Source: an uncultured Porphyromonadaceae bacterium
GTDB taxonomy: Bacteria; Bacteroidota; Bacteroidia; Bacteroidales; Muribaculaceae
NCBI GenBank assembly: GCA_902495075.1
Contig: CABUVO010000019.1
Coordinates: 18,858 to 82,857, forward strand
DNA: 64,000 nt
Direction of reading: 5' to 3'
In this document: in pieces, positions 18,165-26,755 of the stretch
Numbering within the stretch: the stretch's first letter is position 1
How the letters are laid out: the number at the start of each line of letters is the position of its first letter
Notes under the pieces: model-generated
The model's input: only the letters and a program-made list of their open reading frames with translations
What the model was told of the DNA's origin: nothing
Databases searched by the model: none
Made by a program: the position numbers and the translations under genes

Positions 18165-18982
18165 GGCAGATACGCATTTTCCGCATATTTCTTGCGATAA
18201 TGTTTTTCATCGCAACTGTGGCGTACCTGATTATCGGGCCACAGGTGCATCCAATGGCTGTGGTGTCGCAGAAAACGCAGATAATCCTGTCGGCTGGGAC
18301 TTCTGTTATCGGAACACTCCTCGTATGGCTCGTGCTCACTTATATTTTCGGAAGGATATATTGTTCGACAGTGTGCCCGATAGGCACACTGTCGGATATT
18401 TTCATACATATCCGCAGAAAGATTCCTCGCCTCAACAAACGGTACTCATATATACCGGCAAAAAGATGGTCCATACATATCCTCCTGATATATGTGATCT
18501 GCCTGCTCGCCGGAGTGTGGACGGTGCCATTTCTGATAGAACCCTGGAATATTATGCGTAATATAACCTCCGCCATAAACCCTTCGGCTGTTGAAGCTAC
18601 ATGGATCAATCTTGGAATAGGAGTAGCAACAGGCATAGCCTCCGGAATCGTATCGCTCATTCTGATTGCTGCATATTCCCTATTCAGAGGACGTGAATTC
18701 TGCACCGATATCTGTCCATTAGGCACAGCAATGGGGCTTCTCCACGAACATAACATATATCACATAGAGATTGATCCCGACCGTTGCGTGTCGTGTGGTG
18801 CATGTGAGGACGTATGCAAAGCTTCCTGCATCAAAGTGGTTGGCAGATATGTCGACAATTCCCGCTGTGTGCGCTGTTTCGATTGTCTCGCTGTCTGCCC
18901 CGAAGATGCCATCCGTTACCAACCAAACCGCAACAGACCGGCAACTCCTCTTTTCCGTAAAACAAAACAAACAAATCCGTAA
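18161..18982 (+). CDS. Membrane-bound 4Fe-4S protein (NapH/CcoG-like polyferredoxin)
   Basis: 273 residues. Several hydrophobic segments (about 8-28, 42-62, 105-130, 150-172) alternate with CxxxCP motifs (YCSTVCPIG and FCTDICPLG), followed by two classical ferredoxin clusters, CVSCGACEDVCKASC and CVRCFDCLAVCPED. This is the architecture of NapH/CcoG/RdxA-type proteins, which pass electrons at the inner membrane. The electron donor and acceptor are not indicated by neighbours. The start overlaps the yidC stop (ATGA), so its translation is probably coupled to yidC. Confidence 0.85.
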   Translation: MRQIRIFRIFLAIMFFIATVAYLIIGPQVHPMAVVSQKTQIILSAGTSVIGTLLVWLVLTYIFGRIYCSTVCPIGTLSDIFIHIRRKIPRLNKRYSYIPAKRWSIHILLIYVICLLAGVWTVPFLIEPWNIMRNITSAINPSAVEATWINLGIGVATGIASGIVSLILIAAYSLFRGREFCTDICPLGTAMGLLHEHNIYHIEIDPDRCVSCGACEDVCKASCIKVVGRYVDNSRCVRCFDCLAVCPEDAIRYQPNRNRPATPLFRKTKQTNP

Positions 18983-18985
18983 AAT

Positions 18986-19032
18986 CTAATGTTAAATGTT
19001 AAATTTTTAATGTTTAATGTTTAATGTTTAAG
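18986..19032. repeat. 7-bp word array (TAATGTT type) before thyA
   Basis: Tandem copies of TAATGTT with a 7-bp period, preceded by the partly inverted GTTAAATGTTAAAT, so that a hairpin could form. It lies in the polyferredoxin-thyA gap. Confidence 0.6.
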
Positions 19033-19073
19033 ATTCAATAACCCATGGGTGAAAATAGATAATAATTAACAGA

Positions 19074-19868
19074 ATGAAACCATACCTCACTCTACTCCGT
19101 CACATTCTTGACAATGGACACGTCAAAGAAGACCGTACCGGAACCGGCACAATATCAACGTTCGGCTATCAGATGCGTTTCGATCTAAGCAAAGGCTTCC
19201 CATTGCTGACAACGAAGAAAGTGCACCTGAAAAGCATCATATATGAGCTTCTTTGGTTTCTCGCCGGCGACACTAATGTGCATTATCTTCAAGAGCATGG
19301 AGTAAGGATTTGGAACGAATGGGCGGACCCTGACGGAAGCCTCGGACATATTTACGGTTATCAATGGCGTTCATGGCCCGATTATAACGGTGGCTTCATC
19401 GACCAGATATCCGAAGCTGTGAAAACCATAAAAGAGAATCCCGACTCCCGCCGCATCATTGTCAGCGCGTGGAATGTAGCAGATCTAAATAACATGAATC
19501 TCCCGCCATGTCATGCTTTCTTTCAGTTCTACGTAAGCGAAGGCAAGCTTTCCCTGCAATTGTATCAGAGAAGTGCCGACTGCTTCTTAGGAGTACCCTT
19601 CAACATAGCCAGCTATGCATTGCTATGTATGATGATGGCTCAGGTTTGTGATCTTGAACCCGGAGAATTCATCCACACCCTCGGTGATGCCCACGTATAC
19701 ACTAACCATCTTGAACAAGTGCGCGAACAGCTCACTCGTGAGCCACGCCCGCTTCCTCGCATGATATTGAATAAGGAAGTGAAAAATATCTTTGATTTCA
19801 AATATGAGGATTTCACCCTTGAAGGTTATGATCCACATCCTGCCATAAAAGGTGTTGTATCCGTATAA
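19074..19868 (+). CDS. thyA: Thymidylate synthase
   Basis: Converts dUMP to dTMP with methylene-tetrahydrofolate. The 264-residue product is the standard short bacterial length. It shows the N-terminal EDRTGTGTISTFG block (19-31), the catalytic cysteine C146 in LPPCHAFFQFYV, the dUMP-binding RSADCFLGVPFN segment and the C-terminal KGVVSV close. Its usual partner, dihydrofolate reductase, is not adjacent; folD lies 3.6 kb downstream. It is convergent with the LacI gene across a GC-rich hairpin. Confidence 0.97.
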   Translation: MKPYLTLLRHILDNGHVKEDRTGTGTISTFGYQMRFDLSKGFPLLTTKKVHLKSIIYELLWFLAGDTNVHYLQEHGVRIWNEWADPDGSLGHIYGYQWRSWPDYNGGFIDQISEAVKTIKENPDSRRIIVSAWNVADLNNMNLPPCHAFFQFYVSEGKLSLQLYQRSADCFLGVPFNIASYALLCMMMAQVCDLEPGEFIHTLGDAHVYTNHLEQVREQLTREPRPLPRMILNKEVKNIFDFKYEDFTLEGYDPHPAIKGVVSV

Positions 19869-19891
19869 TTTGTTTTATGCAACTTCATAGA

Positions 19892-19924
19892 GAAGGGCGC
19901 GACTCGGTTAGAATCGCGCCCTTC
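19892..19924. terminator. Hairpin between convergent thyA and LacI genes
   Basis: A perfect 11-bp stem, GAAGGGCGCGA / TCGCGCCCTTC, around an 11-nt loop. There is no strong U tract on either side, so termination efficiency is uncertain, but the position between convergent genes suits a shared terminator. Confidence 0.6.
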
Positions 19925-19962
19925 ATTATTATAAAAGAAGTATATGGTAGGATTAGATCTTG

Positions 19963-21000
19963 TCAAACCTGAATACTCTCAGCATATTTATTCTGAGGAT
20001 GTGAGGATTCGCGAAGTATTATGCGCGCATCAATCAATACACCCTCATGCTTGATATCGGGTTGTTTAATCTTTCGTATCAGAAGCTCCGCGGCTTGTCT
20101 TCCCATCTCCTCAAGGGGAGTTTCCACAGACGTAAGCTTGGGATATATCATTTCAGACAGCAACGAGCCGGTAAAGGCGGCAACAGAAACTTCATCAGGC
20201 ACTTTTACCCCGCGCTCCATCAATCGGTTCATAACCCCGATAGCAACAAGCTCATTGATGGCAAACACACCATCAAAATCCACTTCATTATCAAGCAAAT
20301 CATCAGCAACTTTTCTGCCTGCACACATATCCACACCAGCCTCAACCTGAAGTTCCGGAACAATATCAAGATCAAACTTTCTCATTACTGCCCGATAAGC
20401 TTTGTCGAGATCTCTAATTTCTCCACTTAACGAAGGACCTTTAACGTTCACTATTCTTCTACACCCCGAACAAACCAGATGATCTACAAGGAAAAAACCT
20501 TTATCGTAACTGTTCACGCCAACCATCGGCTCATCAATACCATCGAGAGAATTTCTAAGAAAAACCATGGGAATGCCGTTCCTATGCAATGTCTTAAACA
20601 ATTCAACGTTGGCAGGATGATTGCAGTGCGCTATGATCAAACCATCAAGAAGGGCAGTGCTTACAAAATTTATATATTCTCTTTCTATTTCAGGATCGTT
20701 ATCGGCATCATATATGACAACATATATTCCGTTTTCACGCATCACACTGTTAATCCCCTTAAGCACCTTGGCTGCATAAGGAGAAACCATTTGATCGACC
20801 AACACCCCTATAGTATGACTCCTACCGGTACGAAGATTAGCAGCTATTATATTTCTGGAATAACCTAGTTCTCTTGCCGCTGCAAATATACGCTCTTTGG
20901 TCTCCTGTCGGATATTCTTGTCATTCGCAAGAGCTCTCGAAACCGTAGAGACGGAGAGACAAAGGTGACGGGCAATATCTTTAATTGTGACGCGTTTCAT
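19963..21000 (-). CDS. LacI-family transcriptional regulator
   Basis: 345 residues from MKRVTIKDIARHLCLSVSTVSRALAND, a textbook LacI helix-turn-helix (residues 4-24 and hinge to about 55), followed by a periplasmic-binding-protein-like effector domain (GVLVDQMVSPYAAKVLKGIN at about 63 and onward). The start at 21000 is chosen because longer in-frame starts add a non-homologous tail lying in the leader downstream of a well-placed promoter. LacI proteins usually repress sugar-use genes, but no carbohydrate operon is adjacent. Its target, effector and autoregulation are unknown. Confidence 0.92.
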   Translation of the reverse strand: MKRVTIKDIARHLCLSVSTVSRALANDKNIRQETKERIFAAARELGYSRNIIAANLRTGRSHTIGVLVDQMVSPYAAKVLKGINSVMRENGIYVVIYDADNDPEIEREYINFVSTALLDGLIIAHCNHPANVELFKTLHRNGIPMVFLRNSLDGIDEPMVGVNSYDKGFFLVDHLVCSGCRRIVNVKGPSLSGEIRDLDKAYRAVMRKFDLDIVPELQVEAGVDMCAGRKVADDLLDNEVDFDGVFAINELVAIGVMNRLMERGVKVPDEVSVAAFTGSLLSEMIYPKLTSVETPLEEMGRQAAELLIRKIKQPDIKHEGVLIDARIILRESSHPQNKYAESIQV

Positions 21001-21113
21001 ATGATTAGTAATATAAGTATATAAGTATGACAATATTTTGACTTTACGACGAATCTCCGGACGCGATCTCACTGATCGACCGGGCAAATTCATATGGAAT
21101 ATTCCTTCAAGTG

Positions 21114-21144
21114 CAAAGATAATACAAATTTTATCTCTGTGCAA
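21114..21144 (-). promoter_or_regulatory. Promoter of the LacI-family gene
   Basis: On the minus strand TTG (21144-21142), a 20-nt spacer and TATCTTTG (21121-21114). The leader to the ATG at 21000 is about 108 nt. Confidence 0.7.
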
Positions 21145-21286
21145 CTGAATTGCAGATTATTTTTATAATTTTTTTGACTAATATTATCAAGATATTATTT
21201 CCTCACAATGATTATTGCAAATTTACAACGTTTGCAGATTTTTCAAACGTTATAAATAAATTTTTCACCTTTTTTACAATGTAAAA

Positions 21287-21319
21287 TTTGGCATAAGTGC
21301 CACAAACTTATTATCTTTG
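21287..21319 (+). promoter_or_regulatory. Strong consensus promoter of the candidate small RNA
   Basis: TTTG (21287-21290), 21-nt spacer, TATCTTTG (21312-21319). There is no protein-coding frame downstream before the terminator at 21420-21456. Confidence 0.7.
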
Positions 21320-21324
21320 TTTCG

Positions 21325-21456
21325 AAACGCAAGAATATTTCGCTTCAGAATCATAATAATGGATAATTAGGTGTAAATAAAATTAGGGAACTGATAAATC
21401 AGTTTATTAAAGCGCAACGGACGGGGATGTCGTGAGACACCCCCGTCTTATTTTTT
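21325..21456 (+). ncRNA. Candidate small RNA of about 130 nt
   Basis: A consensus promoter is followed about 100 nt later by an intrinsic terminator: a stem of 12 pairs with one mismatch (21420-21431 with 21436-21447, loop GTGA), then TTATTTTTT. The interval has only a three-codon ATG frame. A smaller hairpin (AACTGA-TAAA-TCAGTT) lies before the terminator. No known RNA family is recognised. It is transcribed away from the LacI gene and ends before the convergent minus-strand gene at 21523. It could also act as the 3' end signal for antisense reading, but the promoter match makes a trans-acting RNA plausible. Confidence 0.55.
21420..21456 (+). terminator. Intrinsic terminator of the small RNA
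   Basis: GACGGGGATGTC pairs with GACACCCCCGTC around a GTGA tetraloop with one A-C mismatch, followed by a U-rich tract (21448-21456). Confidence 0.75.
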
Positions 21457-21522
21457 AACCTTTTAATTTAACATATGCAATTGTTTTGCTTTTTTATTTA
21501 ACATTAATCCTCATATTGCATA

Positions 21523-21948
21523 TTATTTTTCATTCAATGCCTCAAAATAACAATCCGCGATCGATAGCCATTCCTCCAGGCTGCCCTGCGTGGTGTAGCC
21601 TTTCACCTTCGCAGGATCTCCCAAATCCCTCACAGCCACATCCTCCGTCAGCGTCACCACAACGGGAGGAACATCAACCCCTTCCGTATAGAAATCAGAG
21701 AAATGAACCGGAGCTCGATCTTCTTCCACCAGATACAAGACACCGTCATAATGATAGAGTCCCATTATTCGAGCAACACGCTCCTTATCTTTAGTCTCAC
21801 TTTTATGCAAAATTTCGGGTATAAAATGAAATCCGGCACGGGAATTGTCCCATAAAATGGCTCCGATACCCTTCTCTTTCATATTCTCCACAATTTGCGC
21901 CTTTGCCCTATCGAGCAACAACGCCGTCTCTTTAGTTGTGTTTTCCAT
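21523..21948 (-). CDS. Conserved hypothetical protein, 141 residues
   Basis: A soluble acidic protein without signal peptide or membrane segment. It begins MENTTKETALLLDRAKAQIV, a helical segment, followed by a mixed alpha/beta part (GIGAILWDNSRAGFHFIPE, VARIMGLYHYDGVLYLVEED). I do not recognise the family. The gene overlaps the 3' end of the phytase gene by 17 bp on the same strand, so it is probably co-transcribed with it and translated by coupling, yet one product is cytoplasmic and the other exported; a functional link is not obvious. Confidence 0.7.
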   Translation of the reverse strand: MENTTKETALLLDRAKAQIVENMKEKGIGAILWDNSRAGFHFIPEILHKSETKDKERVARIMGLYHYDGVLYLVEEDRAPVHFSDFYTEGVDVPPVVVTLTEDVAVRDLGDPAKVKGYTTQGSLEEWLSIADCYFEALNEK

Positions 21949-23338
21949 AATCTTTAATATTTAAATTCCAAAAATCTTTTAGTTCTTTCCATTTGACAAT
22001 ATCACCCTTTCCCGACAACGGAGCGACATTCTTGCCATTGAGTCGCACCGACGCATATACCTCCCCACTGCTTCCCCGCAGCAATACAATCACAAGATTT
22101 GCGCCTAACGGAGTGATATCCTGTATCTGCCATTCTTTATGAAGATTGGCATAATCTTCAGTCATCGCATAGCAACCCGGCAGCCTCATCAGCGACAATA
22201 AAGGCAGCAACGTTTCGGCATGACCGAAATATCCATGAGCCTTAACTTCCGAATCCCCTCCAGCGGCGGCATCAATATCATCTATTATCTGTTCAAGCAA
22301 AGGAGAAGTCGCTTGCGCGGCAAGATCCGATACCGGATTTATATTATTTCGGAGATAGTGCAGAAGATTTGAGGCAAGCCAACAACCTCTGAACTCATCG
22401 GCTGTCATAAACTCTGATGTGGCAGGCGGCAGCCCCGCCGCCAGGTTTGCCTGCAACATTCCATACATACTCATGGTCAGGTGTCGCAATTCTTGCCGAT
22501 CCATTTTATTCCCATTCCGAAAAAGCCTTCGAGCCGGATCAGCAGAAACATGCTTGCTCAAAAATTTCTCATAAACAGGTTTCCACGCGCCCTTGTCGCG
22601 GTAATTCGCGTATGCCGTATCAGCAACAAAACAGCGCAGTAATGTATCATTCTGTCTGCCGGAAGTTGTAAACAACTGCAGTTTTGTGTTGGGGATCTCC
22701 AGCGAATGTAGAAACTGATACATCGTCATTATCACCCGGGGCACATAAGTTGATTTTGATTCAATCTTTCCCTTCCTGAAAAGATCTGGAAGCAACGCAG
22801 CCATGTCGGCACCAAGTTTTTGTTCTTCAGCGATCCCTACATCCGACAGCAGTCCCCATCTGCCATCGGTATGAGATGAAATTTCACGCATCATCGCAAG
22901 GAAGTGTTCTCCCTCAGAAGTCAATGCTTTTTCCGTTTCTGCTTTCTCAAGAGCTTTAGAAATTTCCTCTATCTTTTTCGGAGAGGAAAGAAACCGCGCT
23001 CCATGACGGGCAGTATAACTGAGATATATCGGTTTCAACGAATCTCCCCATGCAACATTCCTATCGCACTCAGAAAAATCATAAGGCATCATCGAGCCGC
23101 AATAAATTGCCGGCAAATCCTCCCTTAGTTCGCCCTCTCTTCCGGCTGCTCCTGCATTCTGAGCGCTCCTCGCATCTCTTGTAGAGACCCTCGCATCTCT
23201 TTTAGCGATCCTCGCATCTCTTTTACTGTGCTGAGGAGAAAGCCGAAGGTTGGAATCCGGCGGAATCTCGGAAGCCTCGAGCGAGGAAAAGCCTAAAAAA
23301 AATATTAATGATAATATCAGTAAAAATCTCTTTTTCAT
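21932..23338 (-). CDS. Histidine phosphatase, MINPP-type inositol polyphosphate phosphatase
   Basis: 468 residues from an ATG at 23338 with a clear signal peptide (FLLILSLIFFLGFSSLEAS). The catalytic RHGAR motif is at 111-115 and the C-terminal acid motif is H373-A-E375 (GHAETLLPLL). HAE instead of HD marks the multiple inositol polyphosphate phosphatase branch, which in gut Bacteroides degrades phytate. It probably acts in the periplasm or on the surface. After the signal peptide, residues 39-57 contain three tandem heptapeptides of the type KRDARIA, encoded by 21-bp repeats. Longer in-frame starts upstream lack a signal peptide at the N terminus and are rejected. Confidence 0.85.
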   Translation of the reverse strand: MKKRFLLILSLIFFLGFSSLEASEIPPDSNLRLSPQHSKRDARIAKRDARVSTRDARSAQNAGAAGREGELREDLPAIYCGSMMPYDFSECDRNVAWGDSLKPIYLSYTARHGARFLSSPKKIEEISKALEKAETEKALTSEGEHFLAMMREISSHTDGRWGLLSDVGIAEEQKLGADMAALLPDLFRKGKIESKSTYVPRVIMTMYQFLHSLEIPNTKLQLFTTSGRQNDTLLRCFVADTAYANYRDKGAWKPVYEKFLSKHVSADPARRLFRNGNKMDRQELRHLTMSMYGMLQANLAAGLPPATSEFMTADEFRGCWLASNLLHYLRNNINPVSDLAAQATSPLLEQIIDDIDAAAGGDSEVKAHGYFGHAETLLPLLSLMRLPGCYAMTEDYANLHKEWQIQDITPLGANLVIVLLRGSSGEVYASVRLNGKNVAPLSGKGDIVKWKELKDFWNLNIKDYGKHN

Positions 23339-23462
23339 ATTATAAATTTTGATTTGCCGATTTTTTATTAATTTTGCAATTTCAAAACCTGCACTCCTAT
23401 ATATAGATAACAACAATCTTAATATATAGGATAACAACAATCTCGTAAAAAAATATTAGCCA

Positions 23463-24344
23463 ATGACACTCATCGACGGAAAAAAGACAGCAGCAGAAAT
23501 CAAACAGGAAATCGCAGCGGAAGTTGCAGCCATGACTGCGCAAGGAGAACGAGCACCACACCTTGCGGCTATTCTCGTAGGCCATGACGGCGGTTCTGAA
23601 ACTTATGTAGCAAATAAAGTTAAGGCTTGTGGAGAATGTGGATTCACAAGCAGTCTGATCCGATTTGAAGATGACGTGACGGAAGAGACGCTTCTTAAAG
23701 AAATCAAGCGCCTCAACGAAGACGAGACCGTTGACGGATTCATCGTGCAGCTTCCTCTCCCCCGTCATATCAACGAGCAGAATATAATCCGCGCAATAGA
23801 TCCGGCAAAGGATGTCGATGGATTCCATCCCATCAACGTGGGCAGGATGTCGATTGGTCTGCCCGGATTCGTATCTGCCACTCCCGCAGGCATCATGCAG
23901 CTTCTCAAGAGATATGGAGTCGAGACCAAAGGGAAACATGCGGTAGTGCTTGGACGCAGCAACATTGTGGGCAAGCCTATGGCAACACTCCTCATGCAAA
24001 AAGCCAATCCGGGTAACTGCACAGTGACCGTATGTCACTCCGCAACCCCAAACATCAAGGAGATCTGCCGCAATGCCGACATCATAGTCGCAGCCCTCGG
24101 GCAGCCGGGATTCGTCACGGCAGATATGGTCAAACCGGGTGCTACAATCATCGACGTTGGCACAACCCGAGTTGCCGACGCAACAAGAAAAAGCGGGTGG
24201 AGACTCCGCGGTGATGTCGACTTTGAGAATGTGGCAGAAAAATGTGAATTCATCACCCCCGTGCCGGGTGGCGTGGGTCCGATGACCATCTGCTCGCTGA
24301 TGATAAATACCCTCCAGGCGCGCAAAGACAACCCTTATAAATGA
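23463..24344 (+). CDS. folD: Bifunctional methylenetetrahydrofolate dehydrogenase/cyclohydrolase
   Basis: Interconverts 5,10-methylene-THF and 10-formyl-THF via methenyl-THF, supplying one-carbon units for purines. 293 residues; the substrate motif ETYVANKVKACGECG (40-54) includes the catalytic lysine, GFIVQLPLP (about 81-89) is the second signature, and the NAD(P) site has VVLGRSNIVGKP. The C-terminal PVPGGVGPMT block is intact. A TAATTTTG box at 23369-23376 may be its -7 element, though the spacing to TTTG upstream (17 nt) is short. topA follows after 41 nt. Confidence 0.96.
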   Translation: MTLIDGKKTAAEIKQEIAAEVAAMTAQGERAPHLAAILVGHDGGSETYVANKVKACGECGFTSSLIRFEDDVTEETLLKEIKRLNEDETVDGFIVQLPLPRHINEQNIIRAIDPAKDVDGFHPINVGRMSIGLPGFVSATPAGIMQLLKRYGVETKGKHAVVLGRSNIVGKPMATLLMQKANPGNCTVTVCHSATPNIKEICRNADIIVAALGQPGFVTADMVKPGATIIDVGTTRVADATRKSGWRLRGDVDFENVAEKCEFITPVPGGVGPMTICSLMINTLQARKDNPYK

Positions 24345-24385
24345 TAATTTCTTTTCCATGGTTGTTATACTGAAAAACTGACGAA

Positions 24386-26707
24386 ATGAAAAATCTTGTG
24401 ATAGTCGAGTCTCCGGCAAAAGCGAAGACGATAGAAAAATTTTTGGGCAAAGACTTCAAGGTGATGTCGAGCTACGGACACATCCGTGACCTTAAGAAAA
24501 AGGGCATGAGTGTGGAAGTAGACTCCGATTTCTCTCCGCTTTATGAAATACCGGCGGAAAAGAAGGAACTCGTAAAGCAACTTAAAGCCGCTGCCAAACA
24601 AGCTGATACCGTATGGCTCGCTTCCGATGAAGACCGCGAAGGGGAAGCTATTGCCTGGCATCTTTACGAGGTCTTGGGGCTTAAGCCGGAAAACACGCGG
24701 CGCATCGTTTTTCACGAGATTACAAAACCTGCTATCCTGCATGCGATTGAAAATCCGCGGTCTATCGATATAGACCGGGTCAACGCCCAGCAGGCGCGGC
24801 GTGTGCTTGACCGCATCGTCGGATTCGAACTCAGTCCGATACTCTGGAAGAAAATCAAGCCCGCCCTCTCGGCTGGTCGTGTGCAGAGTGTGGCTGTAAG
24901 ATTAATCTGCGAAAGAGAAAAAGAGGTTGAAGCCTTCTCACCGGAACCGTTCTTCCGCATCAATGCTTTATTCGCAAGCCCGGAAGGCAATAATTTCAAG
25001 GCAGAGCTCAAACGCCGCATGACTTCAGAAGAGGAAGCACGTTCATTTCTTAAGACGTGCATAAATGCAGAATTCTCAATCTCTGAACTGAGCGTAAAAC
25101 CGGTGAAACGTTCACCGGCACCTCCTTTCACAACCTCTACCCTGCAGCAGGAAGCCGGCAAACGACTTGGTTTTTCGGTGAACACCACGATGCGCATAGC
25201 CCAGAAGCTCTATGAAGACGGACGCATCACTTACATGCGTACAGACTCCACGAATCTCTCTGAACTTGCAATTCGTGACATTTCGGCAGCCATTGCATCG
25301 GAATATGGAGAAGACTACGTTAAGGTGCGTCATTACCACACAAACTCAAAAGGCGCACAGGAAGCCCACGAGGCAATAAGGCCAACATATGTTTCCAACG
25401 AAACCATCCCCGGCTCCGCCCAGGAGCAACGACTCTACGACCTTATTCGCAAACGCGCGATCGCCTCGCAGATGAGCGATGCGATGCTTGAGAAGACAAA
25501 CGTTGACATAGCTGTAAGCGGCAGCCAAGAGGAATTCAAAGCTGAGGGAGAGGTTGTGAAATTCGAAGGTTTCATGAAAGCATGGCAGATAGATGCCGAT
25601 TCTTCATCTTTCACCCGTCTCCCACATCTTGAGGAGGGAGAGAAACTTACGGCAGACGAGATAACAGCCACTCAACGTTTCACTTTACCCCCGGCAAGAT
25701 ACACGGAGGCATCATTGGTAAAGAAGATGGAGGATCTCGGAATAGGACGACCATCGACTTATGCCCCCACAATCTCTACCATTCAGAGCCGAGATTATAT
25801 CCGCCACGGAGAAAAAGAGGGTACCCCAAGAAATTATGATGTCCTCACACTCTCTAAAGACAAGATCACGAAAGCAACTCTTTCTGAAAATACAGGAAGC
25901 GAAAAAGGAAGACTCGTACCCACGGATGTGGGTATGGTCGTGAATGAATTTCTCACTCAGTATTTCCCCGATATCCTCGATTATAATTTCACTGCGCGTG
26001 TGGAAGAGAAATTCGATGACATAGCCGAAGGTAAATTAGGCTGGAAAAATGAGATGTCGGATTTCTACACCACATTCCATCCCTCTATAGAGAAAGTGGA
26101 CTCGATGCGCCTGGAGCATAAGGTCGGAGAACGGGTGCTCGGTGTTGATCCCAAATCAGGAAAACCCGTGTCTGTAAAGATTGGCAGATTCGGACCGGTT
26201 GTGCAGATAGGAGATGCCGCAGACGATGACAAACCCCTATTTGCCAGCCTTATGGAAGGACAAAGCATCCAGGACATAACTCTTGAAGAGGCGCTTAAGC
26301 TCTTTGAACTCCCTCGCAAGGTGGGCACAATCGATGGCAAAGACGTGACCGCTGCAATCGGCAGATTCGGTCCTTACATTCATTACGAAAAGATGTTTGT
26401 TTCCATACCCAAGGATATGGCGCCCCAGACCATCACGCTTGAAGAAGCCAAGGAGCTTATAGAAGCAAAGAAAGAAGCAGAAGCAAACAGACTTATAAAG
26501 GACTTCCCCGAAATGCCGGGTCTTGAAGTGCTCAACGGCAGATTCGGTCCATACGTAGCATACAAGAAGGAAGGAGCAAAGAAAGCCGTGAATTACAAGA
26601 TTCCCAAAGGCACCGATCCCACGTCGCTAACCCTTGACGAAATCAAGGAACTGATGGAAAAACAGGACTCGGCTCCGGCAAAGAAACCTCGTGCACGTAA
26701 AAAATAA
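24386..26707 (+). CDS. topA: DNA topoisomerase I
   Basis: Type IA topoisomerase that relaxes negative supercoils. 773 residues: Toprim domain at the N terminus (KNLVIVESPAKAKTIEKFLG; DEDREGE at 81-87), the core with catalytic Y283 in GRITYMRTDST, and a C-terminal region of three lysine-rich repeats each containing GRFGP (about 608, 653 and 711) without zinc-finger cysteines, the form common in Bacteroidetes. The tail ends in a Lys/Arg-rich stretch. A strong stem-loop follows directly and reaches into the next start codon. Confidence 0.96.
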   Translation: MKNLVIVESPAKAKTIEKFLGKDFKVMSSYGHIRDLKKKGMSVEVDSDFSPLYEIPAEKKELVKQLKAAAKQADTVWLASDEDREGEAIAWHLYEVLGLKPENTRRIVFHEITKPAILHAIENPRSIDIDRVNAQQARRVLDRIVGFELSPILWKKIKPALSAGRVQSVAVRLICEREKEVEAFSPEPFFRINALFASPEGNNFKAELKRRMTSEEEARSFLKTCINAEFSISELSVKPVKRSPAPPFTTSTLQQEAGKRLGFSVNTTMRIAQKLYEDGRITYMRTDSTNLSELAIRDISAAIASEYGEDYVKVRHYHTNSKGAQEAHEAIRPTYVSNETIPGSAQEQRLYDLIRKRAIASQMSDAMLEKTNVDIAVSGSQEEFKAEGEVVKFEGFMKAWQIDADSSSFTRLPHLEEGEKLTADEITATQRFTLPPARYTEASLVKKMEDLGIGRPSTYAPTISTIQSRDYIRHGEKEGTPRNYDVLTLSKDKITKATLSENTGSEKGRLVPTDVGMVVNEFLTQYFPDILDYNFTARVEEKFDDIAEGKLGWKNEMSDFYTTFHPSIEKVDSMRLEHKVGERVLGVDPKSGKPVSVKIGRFGPVVQIGDAADDDKPLFASLMEGQSIQDITLEEALKLFELPRKVGTIDGKDVTAAIGRFGPYIHYEKMFVSIPKDMAPQTITLEEAKELIEAKKEAEANRLIKDFPEMPGLEVLNGRFGPYVAYKKEGAKKAVNYKIPKGTDPTSLTLDEIKELMEKQDSAPAKKPRARKK

Positions 26708-26710
26708 ACC

Positions 26711-26755
26711 ATAGTCAGAGCGGATTTGTTATAATGGCAAATCCGCTCTAACTAT
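26711..26755 (+). promoter_or_regulatory. Long hairpin over the AsmA-family start codon
   Basis: An 18-bp stem with one mismatch: 26711-26728 pairs with 26738-26755 around a 9-nt loop. Its last two bases are the first two of the ATG at 26754-26756. No U tract follows, so it is not a typical terminator; it would hide the translation start in a transcript reading through from topA. Confidence 0.65.

Larger units (their letters stand above)
21001..21522. other. 522-bp region: LacI leader, divergent promoters and small RNA
   Basis: Contains the LacI 5' leader (about 21001-21108), its promoter, an AT-rich middle and a complete plus-strand promoter-to-terminator unit without an ORF (see the small RNA entry). 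Confidence 0.65.

Noticed and set aside
23397..24419. 340-codon open frame on the minus strand opposite folD
   Set aside because: It is fully antisense to a complete folD with all motifs, and its translation resembles no protein family.
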